A stretch of DNA of 64,000 bases from assembly GCA_900314725.1 (NCBI GenBank), contig OMWJ01000003.1:1-64000 (forward strand), in the 5' to 3' direction. Below are positions 62,552-64,000 of the stretch, piece by piece. Both the position numbers and the translations under genes were made by a program. This DNA comes from an uncultured Bacteroidales bacterium. Its GTDB lineage: Bacteria > Bacteroidota > Bacteroidia > Bacteroidales > P3. The notes under the pieces were generated by a model. That model was not told where the DNA came from. It worked only from the letters and a program-made list of their open reading frames with translations, and did not search any database. How positions within the stretch are numbered: position 1 is the first letter of the stretch; each line of letters opens with the position of its first letter.

Positions 62552-63010
62552 TTAGTTGTTTAATATATGTTGTCTATAGTATTCTTTATCATAAGAAACT
62601 ATTACAATTTGTTCATTGTTCAGCAACGCAACCACAACTCTTTCTCTTTTCAGTTGATGCATTTGTCTATAGGTTGCAGCATTTAAGTCTGTTTTTTCAA
62701 AAGTCATAATATTCAAATCGCTGCTTTCATTCTGATAATTAGAAATATCTTGTATAATGCCTTGACCTATGTTGGAACTCTTTTTGATAGTGGAAGTGAA
62801 ATAACTGTTATAGTCTTCTGCTCTGTTGATGTAACATGAGATGACCATATTTTGAGAGTTATTTATTGCAGAGGAATAAATATTCTCATAGTTTTCTATG
62901 CTTACTTTATTAGGACTAACTCCTAAAACTTCGTTTGCTTCTTGTGCAGAAACGTTAAACAGCATAACTAATGAAAAAGCAAATAATGCTATCTGATCTA
63001 AAGCCTTCAT
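62552..63010 (-). CDS. Exported hypothetical protein
   Basis: A 152-residue protein with a signal peptide (residues 1-22, ending FNVSAQ) and an alpha/beta mature part. It contains NNSQNMVISCYINRAEDYNSYF, then YQNESSDLNIMTFEKTDLNA and ERVVVALLNNEQIVIVSYDKEYYRQ. I do not recognise the family. The layout is like small periplasmic proteins of Bacteroidota without catalytic motifs. It is convergent with htrA and shares its terminator; a palindromic cluster lies upstream of it. Confidence 0.65.
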   Translation of the reverse strand: MKALDQIALFAFSLVMLFNVSAQEANEVLGVSPNKVSIENYENIYSSAINNSQNMVISCYINRAEDYNSYFTSTIKKSSNIGQGIIQDISNYQNESSDLNIMTFEKTDLNAATYRQMHQLKRERVVVALLNNEQIVIVSYDKEYYRQHILNN

Positions 63011-63104
63011 AATTTTAATTTGTTTTATTTAAAGAAAATTTATTATAATAACGCAATAAGTTTAATTTTATTGTAAGACTATATGTTAATCAAATTATAA
63101 TCCA

Positions 63105-63218
63105 TAAAAAGAGTTGAAGAAAAAAGACTTGATTTTAGCGAAAAAAGACTTGATCTTTTTTTCTTAACTCTTGATGTTTATACCCCAAAGACTTGATCTT
63201 TTTTTGCAAACATCAAAT
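63105..63218. repeat. Palindromic word cluster E
   Basis: Contains AAAAAGAGTTGAAG, AAAAAAGACTTGATTTTAG, AAAAAAGACTTGATCTTTTTTTC, TTAACTCTTGATGTTT, AAAGACTTGATCTTTTTTTGC and AAACATCAAATC. GAGTTGAAGAAAAAA (63110-63125) can pair with TTTTTTTCTTAACTC (63156-63170) with one or two mismatches. It lies between the TrmH-family gene's stop and the start of the hypothetical gene. Confidence 0.85.
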
Positions 63219-63240
63219 CATAAAATGGAGTATCTTTATC

Positions 63241-63777
63241 TTACTGAATAAGAGTCTTTTTTACAAAATCCCAAAGGACGATACCACAAGTAACAGCGAC
63301 ATTAAAAGAATGTTTTGTTCCGAACTGAGGTATTTCTATTGTTTCGTCTGAAATATTAACGATGTTCTGTTCTACACCTTCCACTTCATTGCCTAAAATT
63401 ATGGCAAATGGAGAATTCTCTTTTGGAGAATTTTGTAGCATAGTGCTATTTTGTGCTTGTTCTATGGAGAATATTTTATATCCTTTTCCTTTTAACTCTT
63501 CTACACATTCAAGAGTCGTTTTGTAATATTGCCAATCTACGCTTTCTGTTGCTCCTAAGGCTGTTTTGTTTATTTCTCTATTGGGAGGAGTAGCAGTTAT
63601 TCCGCACAGACAAAGTTTTTCTACACGAAAAGCATCGCAGGTTCTGAATATACTTCCTATGTTACTCATGCTTCTGACGTTGTCCAAGACCACGACTATA
63701 GGAGTTTTCTTGGAATTTTTAAACTCTTCTACACTTATTCTGTGTAGTTCATCCATTGATAGTTTTGTTTTGTTCAT
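63241..63777 (-). CDS. TrmH (SpoU) family RNA methyltransferase
   Basis: A 178-residue SPOUT-fold enzyme that 2'-O-methylates ribose in tRNA or rRNA. Motif 1 is NVRSMSNIGSIFRTCDAFRVE, motif 2 is FAIILGNEVEGVEQ and motif 3 is IEIPQFGTKHSFNVAVTCGIVLW, where the knot binds S-adenosylmethionine. There is no N-terminal substrate-binding domain, so the exact RNA target is not fixed. It starts 1 bp after the stop of the upstream partial gene, so they are surely co-transcribed. Confidence 0.92.
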   Translation of the reverse strand: MNKTKLSMDELHRISVEEFKNSKKTPIVVVLDNVRSMSNIGSIFRTCDAFRVEKLCLCGITATPPNREINKTALGATESVDWQYYKTTLECVEELKGKGYKIFSIEQAQNSTMLQNSPKENSPFAIILGNEVEGVEQNIVNISDETIEIPQFGTKHSFNVAVTCGIVLWDFVKKTLIQ

Positions 63778-63778
63778 C

Positions 63779-64000
63779 TTAGGATTTGGATTTGTTGATA
63801 ATTCTTACTCCAAGTTGCATAAAAATATCTTCATCGTATGGATATAAAGGAAGAAAATACTGTACTCTTTTGATTATTTCCAACGTATTAGGGTTGATAC
63901 TCCAAGTCTCTGCTATTCGTATTGCTTCAATATCTTCAGGTACTATATCAGTATAAACTGTTTTCAAAACATCTTGACCTGTTTCTTCATCATAAATGCT
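63779..64000 (-). CDS. C-terminal part of a protein cut by the right edge
   Basis: The reading frame is open to the window edge and shows the last 73 residues of a protein whose start lies outside. The visible part reads SIYDEETGQDVLKTVYTDIV, then PEDIEAIRIAETWSINPNTL, then EIIKRVQYFLPLYPYDEDIF and a basic end INKSKS. An apparent start at 63967 (a TTG codon) is not believed because the frame continues upstream. I cannot name it with confidence. Its stop lies 1 bp before the TrmH-family start. Confidence 0.6.
   Translation of the reverse strand, partial: SIYDEETGQDVLKTVYTDIVPEDIEAIRIAETWSINPNTLEIIKRVQYFLPLYPYDEDIFMQLGVRIINKSKS

Noticed and set aside
63779-63967. Complete 62-residue gene starting at TTG 63967
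   Set aside because: The frame remains open to position 64000, so the apparent start is internal to a longer gene cut by the window edge.

Overview
The window is a low-GC chromosomal segment of an anaerobic Bacteroidales-type bacterium (phylum Bacteroidota). The evidence is of several kinds. Start-proximal promoters match the Bacteroidota consensus (TTTG or TTG, about 19 nt, then TAnnTTTG), and there are almost no Shine-Dalgarno sequences. There is a PorZ homologue and at least four proteins with type IX secretion (T9SS) C-terminal sorting domains. There are TonB-type and other outer-membrane barrels, and a DUF4301 and a DUF2027/Smr protein. Pyruvate:ferredoxin oxidoreductase points to anaerobic energy metabolism. 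I see no rRNA, tRNA, CRISPR array, prophage, transposase or integrase.

Layout. 0.4-6.1 kb (minus): an apparent operon gmhB-like, MORN-repeat protein, prfA, porZ, recO. 6.3-9.5 kb (minus): a WbuB-like glycosyltransferase overlapping a helix-hairpin-helix/barrel protein. 9.6-11.1 kb (plus): a degenerate M28 peptidase fused to an outer-membrane barrel. 11.2-13.5 kb (minus): a T9SS leucine-rich-repeat protein followed by a small membrane protein, preceded by a promoter-to-terminator unit that may be a structured RNA. 14-17.8 kb (minus): fabD-gcvP. 17.9-19.1 kb: porin-like protein. 19.1-22.5 kb (minus): murB, an unknown gene, a DUF2156-like protein and a GNAT protein. 22.6-24.5 kb (plus): lone citX and a MATE exporter. 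24.7-31.3 kb (minus): TonB-type receptor, ileS, ogt. 31.5-36.5 kb (plus): nifJ and a T9SS SGNH hydrolase. 36.7-44 kb (minus): heptosyltransferase-like GT9, ridA, a secreted M6 metalloprotease and a secreted T9SS protein. 44.1-45.5 kb: mpl; then the Smr protein. 47-51.2 kb (plus): thioredoxin-fold protein, polyprenol-phosphate mannosyltransferase, S9 peptidase. 51.4-55.7 kb (plus): DUF4301, purD, nitroreductase, thyA. Then an outer-membrane barrel, an mmdA-type carboxyltransferase with its biotin carrier, DAHP synthase/chorismate mutase, an ECF-like sigma factor, htrA, a secreted hypothetical, a TrmH-family methyltransferase and a gene cut by the right edge.

Most genes are housekeeping or envelope genes. 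The most unusual content lies between them. (1) A family of A-tract/T-tract palindromic words (cores such as GACTTGATC, GACTTAGTC, GAGTTGGTT and their complements) forms clusters in at least six intergenic gaps, and one cluster lies in frame inside the GNAT coding sequence. (2) Two further clusters have the same architecture but GC cores (ACGGCG near 6.2 kb, ACGCC near 36.6 kb); in each, the leftmost unit is inverted relative to the others. (3) A roughly 280-nt non-coding unit at 13.6-13.9 kb has a consensus promoter, several hairpins and a terminator-like end. (4) The 5' leader of the barrel gene at 56.6 kb can form an H-type pseudoknot. All assignments come from reading the sequence; no search or folding program was run.
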